Assembly: GCA_001312325.1 (NCBI GenBank)
Contig: BBDJ01000011.1
Span: 1 to 64,000, forward strand
DNA length: 64,000 bases
Source: Lysinibacillus pakistanensis
Lineage (GTDB): Bacteria > Bacillota > Bacilli > Bacillales_A > Planococcaceae
Reading direction: 5' to 3'
The notes beneath the pieces were generated by a model, which was not told the DNA's origin, made no database searches, and saw only the letters and a program-made list of their open reading frames with translations. The position numbers and the translations under genes were made by a program. Shown here piece by piece: positions 29,500 to 40,526 of this stretch. How positions within the stretch are numbered: the stretch's first letter is position 1; each line of letters begins with the position of its first letter.

Positions 29500-29973
29500 A
29501 TGCCATTAATTGAGGTAAAAACATGGCCAACCATGTCAATAGAAGAAAAAAAGGAATTCATTTATTCTGTAACCGAACTTACAACAAAATTATTGAAAAT
29601 TGTTCCAGATAAAATTCAAATCGTAATTCATGAGCTTCCTAAAGAAAACTGGGGAAAAGCAGGGGCAGTCGCAACTGACGCTGCCTTTGCTGAAAAAAGT
29701 AGAATAATCAATTGGGATTCCCAAGAGTCATATCAAACGCAGGAAAATAGCATAGATGGAATGGCTATAATCGCGATTGATATATGGAATACATTTGAAC
29801 AAGTGACAAAGGATAAGTGGGTCAACCAGCTAACACAAATCACATCTGAGTTCACTCATGCCCCAATAGATAAAGTACTGATTGTCATTCGAGAAATGAT
29901 TTCAGGGAACTGGGGACAAAGCGGAGTAACCGGAGCAGATCCAGACTTTCTTTCCAAAAGTCGAACATGTTAA
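29500..29973 (+). CDS. Tandem tautomerase (4-oxalocrotonate tautomerase family)
   Basis: 157 residues from ATG 29500 after GGAGGAGG. Two tautomerase-like halves. The first begins MPLIEVKTW with the Pro that becomes the catalytic N-terminus, and has ELPKENWGKAG. The second, from about residue 85, has REMISGNWGQSG and DPDFLSKSR. The second half cannot supply an N-terminal Pro, so it is likely structural, as in other fused members. Located beside a luciferase-like monooxygenase. Confidence 0.85.
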   Translation: MPLIEVKTWPTMSIEEKKEFIYSVTELTTKLLKIVPDKIQIVIHELPKENWGKAGAVATDAAFAEKSRIINWDSQESYQTQENSIDGMAIIAIDIWNTFEQVTKDKWVNQLTQITSEFTHAPIDKVLIVIREMISGNWGQSGVTGADPDFLSKSRTC

Positions 29974-30018
29974 AAATGCCTATATTCAATAGTATAAAGA
30001 AGTAGAAAGGAGAACTTT

Positions 30019-30970
30019 ATGAGTGAATTTTCCAATCATAGCTATAATCGAATGTATAAAGAAGGTGAACTGACACTAGGCCTCCACATTCCATTAGAAA
30101 ATTATCGTTTTGACACCCCGACAATGGAAAAGCAAGTAGAGTTATCGCAATTAGCCGAGAATTACGGATTTACCAGTTTATGGTTTCGTGATGTAATATT
30201 AGAGGATCCTTCCTTTGGTGAACCAGCAGTAGGCCAAATATACGATATGCTTATTTATTTAACTTATTTAGCAAGCCAAACAAAAGAAATTGCTTTAGGA
30301 ACATCTGCGATTGTTCTTTCTTTACGTCATCCGTTACGAGTGGCAAAGGAAATAGCGACAATTGACCAATTATTCCCAGAGCGCTTGATTATGGGCGTTT
30401 CATCTGGTGATCGAAGAGCGACTTCCATGGTTTAAACGTGAATCATGATAATCGAGGGCAAAGATTCATCGAAGCATTTCAGTATTTAAATCAAGTGTTA
30501 TACGAGGAGTTTCCTTCCATCCGTTCATCATTAGGCATCATTCAAGGAAGTAATTTAGTACCCAAGCCGACAAAGCGAATTCCAACAATGATTACAGGGT
30601 ACTCACAGCAACCAATGGAATGGTTCGCGAAAAATGGTGACGGTGGATGTATTATCCTAGAAGCCCACACCTTCAAGCTGAGACTATTCGACAATGGAGA
30701 GGACTTGTGGAACAATGTTGCCCAGGAGTCTTTAAACCATTCTCTCAGCCTATGCATTTGGATTTATCAGAAGATCCTAATGAAATGCCTATTCCAATTC
30801 GTTTGGGTTTCCGAGTAGGTCGAAATCGGTTAATAGAGCTACTAAATATCTATAAGGGAATCGGTGTTAATCATCTTTTCTTTGCGTTATTTGACAGTAA
30901 AAGACCAGCCGAAGAGGTTATTCATGAGCTTGGTCAAGAAGTATTGCCTCATTTTCCAGCTATCAAGTAG
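30019..30970 (+). CDS. Luciferase-like (LLM class) flavin oxidoreductase, frameshifted
   Basis: Three frames join to about 318 residues. The first covers LTLGLHIPLENYRF to RLIMGVSSGDRRA. The second begins near 30430 (NHDNRGQRFIEAFQYLNQ). The third, from near 30640, has WMYYPRSPHLQAETIRQWRG and ends VLPHFPAIK. Both breaks look like missing G bases (near 30420 and 30632), unlike the extra A/T seen elsewhere. The TIM-barrel family uses FMNH2 and oxygen. Real inactivation cannot be excluded. Confidence 0.75.
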
Positions 30971-30984
30971 AGAAAGGAAAAGAT

Positions 30985-31028
30985 GGAGTGGAGTTTTGGG
31001 GGAATTTCCCTTACCCACTCCTTTTTAT
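30985..31028 (+). terminator. Terminator after the LLM gene
   Basis: GGAGTGG and CCACTCC form the stem, followed by TTTTTATT; the loop can pair further. Confidence 0.6.
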
Positions 31029-31249
31029 TAATTCCTTGTTTAAACAATACAACTACTGTTCAGTTATTATTTCAAAAAGAGAAAAATAAGTAAATTCTCT
31101 TTTAGAATTTAAATTGTAAGACCAGGAACTCAAAAATAATCGTCAAAATAAAGTAGCAAAAGCAACTTTGTTATGCATTCGCTAACAGTTCCTACTGCTG
31201 AGCCTGTAATAGTCTTTCATCACCTAGTTGTTGCGCATGCCAAGTACAT
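31029..31249. other. Intergenic stretch
   Basis: No gene supported between the LLM gene and the minus-strand dehydrogenase terminator. Confidence 0.4.
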
Positions 31250-31287
31250 AAAAAGGGCATGTTTTGAAAAAAAATCAAAACATGCCC
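31250..31287 (-). terminator. Strong terminator of the dehydrogenase gene
   Basis: GGGCATGTTTTGA and TCAAAACATGCCC form a perfect 13-bp stem with a 7-base loop; on the minus strand it is followed by TTTTTATG. It lies about 60 bases beyond the stop at 31349. Confidence 0.85.
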
Positions 31288-31348
31288 AATACTATTTTTT
31301 TTATGCGGCTACTTATAGTAGGAAATCTAGTCTTTCAATGGTAAATAA

Positions 31349-32400
31349 CTATTCAGCTTTTACCAAAATTTTAATATGATTTCTTTCTTTTAATAGTCCT
31401 TCGAAACCTTCTTCTATTACTTCATCAAGTTTAATGCGTTTCGTCACTAATTTATCAGCAGCGAAGTATCCTTGTGCCATTAAATTAATAACAGCTGGGA
31501 AAACATCACGGTATCCAATAATACCAGTAAGATTACGCTCTCTTAGCACAAGATCTTGTGGATGAATTGGTGCTTCTTTTTCGAAGATACTAACAACCAT
31601 AGTTTCACCGTTGAATTTTGTAGAGTGGATGGCCTGTTTTAATACTGGCGGAACACCAGTAACTTCAAATGCAACATCAACGCCACCATTTGTAAGTTTT
31701 TGAATTTGCTCTACCGCATCACCAGTAGCAGGATCAATTGCAATTGCACCAAATTCTGCCGCTTTTTCTCTACGTTGCTCAGATAATTCCACAGCATAGA
31801 TTTCAGATGCACCAGCAGCTTTTAATGCTTCAATTACTAGTAGACCGATTGGACCTGTACCAAATACAGCTGCTTTATCGCCTACTTTTAATTTACTTTG
31901 TTTTACTGCGTGAAGTGCTACCGCAGATGGTTCAACAAGTGCCCCTTGTTCATATGAAACACCTTCTGGTAATTTGTGTAGCATGTGCTCTGGAACAGAA
32001 GTGAATTCAGAGAAACCACCGCCGCCTCCAGCAAGACCATAGAAGCCCATTTTTTTCGCAAAGATTGTATAACCCTTGTTTACAAGGCTCACATTCACCA
32101 CAATTATAGATTGGCTCTACTGCAACACGATCACCAACTTGTACTGTCGTTACACCTTCGCCAACTTCTACAACTTGTCCTGAGAATTCATGTCCCATAA
32201 CAATTGGTGCTTTATCGCCAGTTAAAGGATGTGGTTGATCTGCTGGTATAAAGATAGGACCTGCTGTATATTCGTGTAAATCACTACCACAAATACCGCA
32301 CCATTCAACTTTAAGTTTTACTTCGCCTTTTTTTTGCAGAAGGCTCTTCAATATTTTCTAATCGTAAATCTTTAGCGTTGTGCCATCTTAATGCTTTCAT
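31349..32400 (-). CDS. bdhA: Zinc-dependent (R,R)-butanediol dehydrogenase type enzyme, frameshifted
   Basis: About 350 residues from ATG 32400 after GGAGATG. The catalytic zinc region has VEWCGICGSDLHEY and GHEFSGQVVEVGEG, and the structural zinc loop NCGECEPCKQGLYNLCEK has the four cysteines. The NAD-binding motif GTGPIGLLVIEALKAAG lies in the C-terminal half. Breaks at A runs near 32335 and 32050 are homopolymer type. The family interconverts acetoin and 2,3-butanediol; related polyol dehydrogenases are possible. Confidence 0.85.
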
Positions 32401-32544
32401 TATATTGCATCTCCTAACGATAAAATCTATTACAAATCTATTATAGTACTATAATACAAATAGGGGAACTATAATATCTTATTCGAAATTATTAGATTCT
32501 TTAATCATTCTGAATAGTGTTTTCTTTCTACTACTCAAAAATAA

Positions 32545-33144
32545 TTATTTATAAAATTTTACGCGTCCTTCAAGTGGTTGGTACTCTTTTTCACCTGGTT
32601 GAGCGACTGGATTACCAAACGGCATTTGCGCAATTAATTTCCAGTCTTCAGAAATATTCCATTCCTTTTTCACTTCATCATCAATTAACGGATTATAGTG
32701 TTGTACAGAGACTCCTAGTCCTTCTGCCTCTAAACCAGCCCATACTACTAACTGATGCATCCCTGATGCTTGGTTAGACCAGATTGGGAAGTTATCAGCA
32801 TAAGAAGGGAATTGCCCTTGAAGAGATTTAATGATTGACTCATCTTCGAAGAATAATACTGTCCCGTATCCTGATTTAAATGAATCCATTCTTTGTTGAG
32901 TTCCTGTGAAATCTCCCTCTCCAACTACATTACGTAAAATGTCAGTTGTAATATTCCATAATTTATCATGAGCTTCACCTGTTAATACTACTAAACGAGC
33001 AGTTTGCGAGTTGAAAGCTGAAGGTGTATGCTGAACAGCAAATTCAACAATTTCCTTAATTCTCTCATCAGATACTTGTACATCTTTATTAATTCCATAG
33101 TAAGAGCGTCTTTCTTTTAATGCAGAATAAAATTCAATTGCCAT
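32545..33144 (-). CDS. Nitroreductase-family FMN oxidoreductase
   Basis: Intact, 199 residues. N-terminal ERRSYYGINKDVQVSDERIK and QHTPSAFNSQTARLVVL are typical of the YdgI/HBN1-like nitroreductase subgroup, which often matches oxidoreductases linked to fatty acid or quinone metabolism. FMN binding at the R-R-S region and the C-terminal GNPVAQPGEKEYQPLEGRV stretch are present. It lies upstream of the dehydrogenase on the same strand, separated by about 140 bases. Confidence 0.85.
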   Translation of the reverse strand: MAIEFYSALKERRSYYGINKDVQVSDERIKEIVEFAVQHTPSAFNSQTARLVVLTGEAHDKLWNITTDILRNVVGEGDFTGTQQRMDSFKSGYGTVLFFEDESIIKSLQGQFPSYADNFPIWSNQASGMHQLVVWAGLEAEGLGVSVQHYNPLIDDEVKKEWNISEDWKLIAQMPFGNPVAQPGEKEYQPLEGRVKFYK

Positions 33145-33614
33145 AATGTTTTGTTCCTCCTAGTAATTCCTAAAATGTTGAGGTTTCAATATATCTTAAT
33201 ATGATGCTACTAATTGTAATCAGTCATTCTGTCAAAATGATAGACAGTACAAGTGAACATTCAATTAAATATCTCTATTCAATATATCTCGATCTCGAGG
33301 TAATTTTATTACAAATATATTTTCAAAGTCAAAGCCTATGCTCACTAATATTCCATAAGCTCCAAACTATTTACAAGTACTTAAGATTATCTTGAAAAAA
33401 ACAATGTCAAAATCCCCATGAAAATGAAATAATAAATTCATAATAAGAAAACAATTTTATAATTTGTTTTTAGTATTTTAAAGCTTCTGTCAGATTTATA
33501 TACGAATAACAATTTGCTGTAGGTGTTGAACTAGATGAGTTGCTGCAATAATGGAATCTTTCGTTAACTCAATATAGAAAAACTGCTCAAGAAACGAGCA
33601 TTAATTGATAACTT
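33145..33614. other. Intergenic stretch
   Basis: A/T-rich, with no supported gene; contains the nitroreductase promoter on the minus strand and a possible weak hairpin near 33575-33605. Confidence 0.35.
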
Positions 33615-34382
33615 CTACCCATTTTGTTTTGACTTATTGCTAGGTGCAAACCATCCGATTAAGGCAATCCCTACTAAAACTCCATAGAAAATCATAGTCC
33701 AGAGGGTACTGTGAGGGAAGTGATGATCTAAAATGCCTATATCCTTGTGGGCAAGAGTTATAATAGCTAGTTTGACACCAACCCATGCAACTATTGCATA
33801 TGCTGTTGTTTCTAATGCTGGACGTTTTTCAAGTAGTTGTACAAACCAAGTTGCTGCGAATTTGATTAGGACTAGTCCAGCAATTCCTCCAAGAACAACA
33901 ACAATAAATTGCCCTCCATCCATGCCTCCAAAATCATCTAGGGGGAATCGGGAAGACCAAGAGCTAGAGCAACTGCAGCAAGTATTGAATCGATTGCAAA
34001 AGCAAGGTCCGCTAAAGCAATCTTGCCAACAGTTGGACCGAAACCTTTACCAGCAACTTTTTTTTCATCGTCCTTATGAATATTCTTATTTCCTTTCCCA
34101 AACAGTGCCTTAATGACATGTTTTAATCCGAGATAAAGAAGATAGGCTGCTCCTATTGCTTGGATTTGCCATATATTTGCAATAAAGGAAATTGCGAAAA
34201 GTGCAGCAAATCGGAAAACGAAAGCCAAAATGATTCCGTAATTTATAGCTCTTTTTTTTCTGTTCTTCGGGTAAATGCTTGGCAATAACTGCAAGTACTA
34301 GAGCATTGTCTGCCGATAATAATCCTTCTAATCCTATTAGAATTAATAATGCCCAGGCATACTCTAACCATATTGAATCCAT
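33615..34382 (-). CDS. TerC-family membrane protein, frameshifted
   Basis: Frames join to about 256 residues. The first has GLEGLLSADNALVLAVIAKH, with the conserved acidic Asp of TerC proteins. The middle has ALADLAFAIDSILAAVALAL, the second conserved acidic repeat, and the last ends GWFAPSNKSKQNG. Breaks are a T run near 34250 and a G run near 33940. TerC proteins are linked to metal (often Mn) export or metallation of secreted enzymes. No yybP-ykoY manganese riboswitch was recognised upstream. Confidence 0.85.
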
Positions 34383-34440
34383 CTAATAATAATCCCCAAT
34401 CTTTTTTTAATATAATTACAGGTAAAATATTCCTAAATAT

Positions 34441-34470
34441 AAAAAAATCCCCAATTAGCCAGTTGGGTAT
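34441..34470 (-). terminator. Terminator or attenuator in the terC leader
   Basis: On the minus strand ACCCAA and TTGGGG pair around CTGGCTA and are followed by a run of seven T. It lies about 60 bases upstream of the TerC start with no gene directly upstream on that strand, so it could be a leader attenuator. Confidence 0.5.
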
Positions 34471-35160
34471 TCTTAGAAATATTGCTAAAGAACCAAATGC
34501 TTCATAGTTGAAGAGTATACTTTTATTATGACCATTTTTAAGTTATCCTAAGCGTTCAATTTAATAGGACTACTTTATGTTCCTTTTATAATAAATGCAG
34601 AGCTTGTTCTGGAATTTCGTCCTTTATATGAATATGATTTCAATCTTCGAATTCACAATTTATTCGAATAACAAAATCTTCTAATTTAAATGTTTTTCAT
34701 TGTCCCAATTCAAAAATACAATTAAATTAGTATAAAAACTTAGAATATGAAATAAAGCACAATTTATGATATAAAAATCGTTTATTTATTCATAAATGTG
34801 AAAGGGGATAAACAAATTCTTTTGGGATTATGTATTTACTTTATCTTTGTAACAAAGATCGTAAAAAGCTAATGTCGGAGTCTGCTATGGTATATATGCA
34901 AATTAGAGGTAACTGCTATTGAATTAAGATGGAGTCTATTGTTTGAACATTGTGAGTATTATCTAATAAAATATTGGTTTGAAAATTTAGAGAAATAGAA
35001 ATAACCAGGGTACTCAATCATGAAAGAGAACTCTGGTTATTTCTAAGGTAGAAAATGCACCAATTCCAAAAGAGAAGCATAGGGGCAAAACGCTTGAAGA
35101 TATTCTTGAGGATTTGGATATGAGAGATTTATTAAACTAAAAATTAAAAAAGAGAAGTCT
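34471..35160. other. Long intergenic region
   Basis: No gene with a good start. A plus-strand open tail ENAPIPKEKHRGKTLEDILE ending at about 35139 has the look of the end of a small protein but lacks a start. Confidence 0.35.
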
Positions 35161-35730
35161 AACTTGGTAGTGACCCCTTAAAGTTAGAGTTTTATTTATG
35201 CAGCTAATTGGCTGGCATGAGTTCGGTATTTTACCGGGTTCATGCCGGCTAATTTTTGTTTAATTCGATCGTTATTATAGTAATCGATATACTTCTCTAT
35301 TTTCTTCTTTAATGCTTCATAGGAGATTAATTCTTCTCCGTAATAAATTTCTTGTTTGAGTAAGCCAAAAAAAGTTCTCCATGGTCGCATTGTCTGCACA
35401 GGTTGCTTTACGAGACATGCTTTGGAAAATCTTGTTTCGCTTTAATGTTATCATCCATAGATGAAGTTGATAATGCCAGCCTGATCTGAGTGAATCGTTG
35501 TACGGTATTGGGCATGTTCTTGAATAATTGGGAGTGCTTGTTTCAATGAGTCTATTACGAAATCAAGTGTAGGGCGTTTAGACATACTAAAGCCCAGTAT
35601 GTCACCGTTATATAAATCCATAATCGGACTTAAATAGAGTTTTTCGTTGTTTGTACATTTGAATTCTGTTACGTCTGTCACGAGTTTTTGTAAGAAGTAC
35701 GTTGTATGGAAACGGCGGTTTAATCGATTC
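35160..35730 (-). mobile_element. Remnant of an IS3-family (IS150-like) insertion sequence
   Basis: The minus strand encodes the C-terminal two thirds of an IS3-type transposase in several frames: VTDVTEFKCTNNEKLYLSPI, TIHSDQ, ATMENFFGLLKQEIYYG and DYYNNDRIKQKLAGMNPVKY. The last is the typical IS3 end, with the catalytic Glu region in NFFGLLKQE. A terminal sequence TGACCCCTTAAAGTTAGAGT lies near 35170. The 5' part (OrfA and first Asp region) is missing, so the element is dead. Confidence 0.8.
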
Positions 35731-35734
35731 CTCC

Positions 35735-35917
35735 AAGACCTCTTGATTCCTGAGATACAATAAATAACTCAATACTTCCTTGGGACTTCTTTTCTTTTCC
35801 TTGCATCATGTCATTTTTATCTTTAATTAATCCATGAATATTAAACGCCTCATTAATTAATTGCTTTATTTGTTCATAATCTTTTCTCTCAAGACTTCTA
35901 TATTTTACTGTACACAA
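35735..35917 (-). pseudogene. Truncated GNAT acetyltransferase
   Basis: Begins MCTVKYRSLERKDYEQIKQL and later reaches IELFIVSQESRGLG, the acetyl-CoA-binding motif A of GNAT enzymes, where it is cut by the IS remnant. The core between these two parts is shorter than normal, so there is an internal deletion as well. Confidence 0.6.
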
Positions 35918-35957
35918 GATTTTCTTCTTTACTTTATAAGAAAAATATGTAAATATA

Positions 35958-35984
35958 TAAATAAACCGTCGGTCGGTTTATTTA
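35958..35984. promoter_or_regulatory. TetR operator-like palindrome
   Basis: TAAATAAACCG and CGGTTTATTTA are perfect 11-base arms around TCGGT, ending 11 bases before the TetR start. ACCG/CGGT palindromes are common TetR-family operators, so autoregulation is likely. Confidence 0.7.
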
Positions 35985-35994
35985 TAGGAGGTAT

Positions 35995-36608
35995 ATGATG
36001 GCAAGAACAAAAAAAGAACTTTGAACATAAAAAAAGCGATTTATTAATTCAAATATGGGAGGTTCTTATGCAATATGGTTATGAGAAAATGACACTACCC
36101 ATTATTATCAAGGAATTGGGCATATCAAGAGGGGCTTTTTATCATTATTTTCAGTCAAAAGAAGAATGTGTAGACGAAGCTGTTAAATTGTTTGTTGAAA
36201 ATGCGGTAGTGGAATTAAAGGCTAAGGATAACAAGACATTATCCGCAGATGTAAGGCTTAAAATGGCAGTTCAAAATAGTATTAATCTCTTTCATCAAAA
36301 TCAAGAGCAAAATATGACTATTAATCAACCAGAAAATGCTATATTCCATCAAAAACTAATGATAGGTCTAACTAAATATCTTTCCCCATATTTTGCAGAG
36401 ATCATTGAACAGGGAGTGGAGGAAAAATTTTTTTCACACGTACTATCCCTTAGAAATGGCCGAAATGTTCTTGACATTATCAAATTTTTATTTAGACAAA
36501 GATTTATTTCATTGGGATACAGAATCCATTCCACATAAAATAACAGCCTATGAAGAATTGTTAAATAAAGGATTAGGAACAAATAAATACATTGGCTTTT
36601 TTTTCTGA
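35995..36608 (+). CDS. TetR-family regulator, frameshifted
   Basis: ATG 35995 follows GGAGG. With one A removed near 36015 it starts MMARTKKNFEHKKSDLLIQI. The helix-turn-helix is IIKELGISRGAFYHYFQSKE. A T run near 36434 shifts the end, which continues FHTYYPLEMAEMFLTLSNFY to about 36608. About 203 residues. It sits just before the ABC transporter genes, which it probably represses through the palindrome at 35958. Confidence 0.85.
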
Positions 36609-36629
36609 ATAAAAAAAGGAGATGGATAA

Positions 36630-37337
36630 ATGGAAACTGTTTTAAAAATACAAGGTGTAAGCAAAAATTTTAATCATTTTGATACAGTTTTACATGAAAT
36701 TAACCTTTCATTTTTCGCCCAAACTTTTAATGTAATACTCGGACAAAGTGGTTGTGGAAAATCAACGCTCATCAATATCATGTCAGGACTAATGAAGCCA
36801 ACAAGAGGAAATGTTTATTATAAGGATTTAGATATTTCCCATGCAGAAAAGAAGGAGATAATTAAATTAAGACGCTATAAATTCAGTAATATTTTTCAAG
36901 ATTATTTATTATTATCGGAATTAACTGTAAGGGAAAATATTGAATTAGGAAAAACAGGGAGAGCCCATGATTTAGAATACAGCGAACTTACTGAAAGGCT
37001 AGGAATAGAAACATTAGCAGAGCGATTTCCAAATGAATTATCAGGTGGACAACAACAACGAGTCTCTATTGCACGGGCAATGATTAAAAATCCAGAAATC
37101 TTGTTTTGTGATGAAGCAACAGGAGCTTTGGACGAAACTAACAGCAAACTTGTTGTGGATTATTTAAAGGAATTAAATAAAACTTATGGTACTATTATTA
37201 TTTTTTCTACACACAATCTTAAAATTTCCACAGTAGCTGACCGTATTATCACAATGAAGGATGGTCTTATTGAGGACGATTATCAAAATCCTTTTCCTCA
37301 GTCCACTTTTAGAAATGATATTAGGAGATTTTCATAA
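36630..37337 (+). CDS. ABC transporter ATP-binding protein (MacB/BceA type)
   Basis: Intact, 235 residues from ATG 36630 after AAAGGAGATGG. Walker A GQSGCGKST, signature LSGGQQQRVSIARAM, Walker B ILFCDEATGALDE, all typical of the LolD/MacB/BceA group that works with FtsX-type permeases. Its stop overlaps the start of the permease gene. BceA-like systems confer resistance to cell-wall-active peptides. Confidence 0.92.
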   Translation: METVLKIQGVSKNFNHFDTVLHEINLSFFAQTFNVILGQSGCGKSTLINIMSGLMKPTRGNVYYKDLDISHAEKKEIIKLRRYKFSNIFQDYLLLSELTVRENIELGKTGRAHDLEYSELTERLGIETLAERFPNELSGGQQQRVSIARAMIKNPEILFCDEATGALDETNSKLVVDYLKELNKTYGTIIIFSTHNLKISTVADRIITMKDGLIEDDYQNPFPQSTFRNDIRRFS

Positions 37338-39123
37338 TGAGTAGTGTATATAAACAAATATATAAGAGTTTACTTTATGAAAAAGCAGCTGTATCTGTGT
37401 TATTTTTTTTGAGCTGTTTAGGCTCTTTTATGTACTTTTTTTGTTCAAGTATCTATAGATGGAAATCTAACACATCTGACTTATAAAAAAAGCAATGGCA
37501 TTAACAATTAATAGTTCAGAAAAAGAGTTTTTGATTGCATTACATTCTAATCAAATTTTAGCAACTACTTTTTTTAATAATTCTTTCATTGATTGCAGCC
37601 TTTGCATTTTACATGTTTTATAAAAAAATATTACCGAAATCACATAAAAGAAATTGGTTGTTATAAGGCATTCGGGTATTCAAATAAACAGATAATTGTA
37701 GTTGTATTTTTCATTACTAGTAGCCTTTCTTTTATTGCCTTTATAGTTGGTTTTGTATTAGGGTGGATTTGTTCTGATGTATTACTGCAGTTATATCGTT
37801 CATCTTTCGACATTGAATTACTTCAAAAGGGGATTTTTCCTTCAAATTTAGGTTTAGGCTTCCTATTTATTGTAGTATTATCTGGGATAATGGCGATAGT
37901 GCCGTATTACAAATTTTTAAAATTGGAACCTTCTTCATTATTACGTAATTTTCCTGAAGAACATCAAAATAAATGGGAAGTCTTCATTAACCATAAACTA
38001 TCATATGTAGCTCCAGTCAAATATCGGAGTTCCCTCCGTATGATTTTACGTAAGCCATTTGCAGTTGCATTGGTATTCCTGTCAGTTAGTTTTTTTACAG
38101 TTTTATGGATTATAAGTATTTCACTTAACCTCAGCAGTCAATATATTTATGAAACCCAGACACTTGGTAGGTCCTATAAATATGATATCCAGTTGGAAGA
38201 ATATCAGCAGCCATACCAATCTTTAAAAGGAGATAGTAATTTCTATTTAAATGGTAAAATTGGTATTTCGTGGAGAGGTAATGTGATTAATCAACAAGCA
38301 ATTGGATTTCATAAAAAAAACGAATTTGTTTCAACTTTATACATTAGATCACAAGGAACTTTTCTTACCAAAAGATAAAGAAGTGTATATAAATGAGGCT
38401 TTATCTGAGCTCTATGGAATACGACAAAATGATTTTATCGATATACTGGTTAATAATAAGAACTATAAAGTAAAAGTTGCTGCTATTGTGAAAAATGCAG
38501 AGATTAATACTATATATCTTTCTGAAACCCAATTAGCAAGTATCTTATCCCTAGATGAGCCAATCTATAACGGCATACTATCAAATACTATTCCAAAAGA
38601 ATACCAGAATGAATTAATAATAACTGAAAAGGAACGTTTAGCTTTATTACAAAAGAATAATGTTTCAAATAGAATAAGTGCAGTTATCAATCAACTATTA
38701 GGTTGTGTTACTGGCTGTTTGCTTCTTTATCTTGTCATACTGCTAAATTTTCAAGAATGCACAAGAAATATCCTTATTTTAAATATGCTAGGGTATACTG
38801 CAAAATCTATTAACAAAATGCTAATCAGTATTTATAAACCTCTAATGAATGTTGCATTTGTAATCATGCTACCATTAAGTATTATTGTTTGTCAGTTCAT
38901 ACAAAAAAAACTTTCGATAGAAACAGGTGATTATATTCCGTTTCAAACTAATTTGATTATAATTGTAGGTATTTGGTTGTTGCTAAATCTACTTTATCAT
39001 CTTATCCAACTTAGGTTTAACAACAAAGTTGCCAATATTCAAACTACAGAACAGACTAAAAAAATATATCATGTAACACAGCAATCTTTTTTTAGCAGGA
39101 AAGCGAAAGGAAGCAAAGAATGA
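37337..39123 (+). CDS. FtsX-type ABC permease, frameshifted
   Basis: About 590 residues after repair of breaks near 37440, 37490, 37570, 37625 and 38320. N-terminal membrane segment, then YYRNHIKEIGCYKAFGYSNK (the FtsX pattern of a permease loop), several membrane helices, a large extracellular region around 38150-38650 and a second set of helices ending RKAKGSKE. It forms a transporter with the ATPase just upstream; the extracellular domain probably binds the substrate. Confidence 0.8.
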
Positions 39124-39205
39124 AAAAAAATAATGTGAGTATTACATTGAAATCATCGCATCCATTCAATAACGTCTAGCTGACCTGCATCGTGCAGGCC
39201 TAGAG

Positions 39206-39290
39206 ACAATTCAAAATCTGGACGCATTGTTTATCTGTGCGAAAGCGAAGCGGCTGCTACAATTACAACCAAGGCGTAATTGATTATCAC
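39206..39290. repeat. Mosaic intergenic repeat, locus B
   Basis: GACGCATTGTTTATCTGT followed by GCGAAAGCGAAGCGGC and CTACAATTACA is shared almost base for base with 51658-51772. The final GCGTAATTGATT is also seen at 50268. It lies between the FtsX permease and the kinase gene. Confidence 0.65.
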
Positions 39291-39362
39291 CAAGAATGAT
39301 TTGTAAATAAATAATTATTTATAGGAATGATGGTCTACACACCGAAGATAGGGGAATAATGT

Positions 39363-40526
39363 ATGAAAGCAATAAAAGATCAAAGGAAATGGCATTGGTT
39401 GGACTATTTTTTTATTTCTAATGCGTACGATATGGTTTGCATATAATGGCAATTCAATATTCATTAGTACGATTGGTTCAGAAAAGTGGATTTTACTTTT
39501 ATGGGCTAGTTGTTCTTATATAATACCCCATCTATTTTATCGACCTGGCTTATAAAGTTCCAATATTATATAATGACCGAGGTGTTGTTAACTGGTTCAT
39601 TGTTTATTTACTTATCAAGTCAGCATGAAATAGCAGTGACTTATAGTTTTCTACTCGTGCCTATCCTAACTGTTGCCTATGCTTGTCAAGTTAAGCCATT
39701 AATTTGGTTAGGTCCTTTCTTAGTAGTTGGTACATGGGCAGGCAGTCTTTTTATTAATAAGGATTTCTTTGCACTTTTTATAGACACAATTATTTTTTTA
39801 TGGTATTGGGTTTTGCCTAGGAAGAACGACTATTGTCATTACCGCTAATAAAGAGTTAATTGCCTCTATTGAGGAAAAAAAATAAGCATTTGGAATACTA
39901 TTCAAAAAGGATTGAGGAACTGACGATTAGAGAGGAACGAAATCGAGTTTCACAAGATTTGCATGATACAGTTGGCCATATTTTTACATCAGTCATAACC
40001 AGTTTAGATGCCCTTCCTTTTCTATATCAGGCAGATAAAAAAAGAAGCAGAAAAAAGTATAAAAGAGATTTCGGATTTAGCACGAAATGGATTGAATGAT
40101 GTGAGGAAAACAATTCATCATATGTCGCCAATGAACCATCAAACACTTGTTGAATCGGTGCAAGAATTGATTGCTGATTTTATGAAACATACAGCAACAG
40201 ATATAAAACTGAATGTTGAAGGGGAAGCTATCAAAGTTAGTGAAAGAGTAAAGTTTGTAATTATTCGTTGTATACAAGAAGGGCTTACAAATGCGAAAAG
40301 ACATGGTCAGTCAACTTTTATTAAGGTAAATATTTCATTTAAACAAGAAGAATTAATTGTGCTTATTGAAGATAATGGGAATGGTTGTGATGAATTGAAT
40401 TTAGGATTTGGATTACGCTCAATGAAAGATCGAATATCGGCATTAGCAGGAACAGTTAATTTTCAATCTAAATCAAATAATGGCATGAGAATAACGTGCA
40501 ACATACCAATGGCAAAGGAAGTTTAA
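39363..40526 (+). CDS. NarL-type (DesK-like) membrane sensor histidine kinase, frameshifted
   Basis: About 385 residues after repair of breaks near 39410, 39550, 39830, 39880 and 40040. An N-terminal membrane region of about five helices is followed by a coiled linker and the HisKA_3 box ERNRVSQDLHDTVGH with the phosphoacceptor His. The ATPase domain has EDNGNGCDELNLGFGLRSMK. It overlaps the response regulator gene by one base. Such systems often sense membrane or cell-wall stress. Confidence 0.85.

Noticed and set aside
34383..34560. Manganese (yybP-ykoY) riboswitch upstream of the TerC gene
   Set aside because: The conserved blocks of that motif are not present; only a simple terminator-like hairpin is seen.
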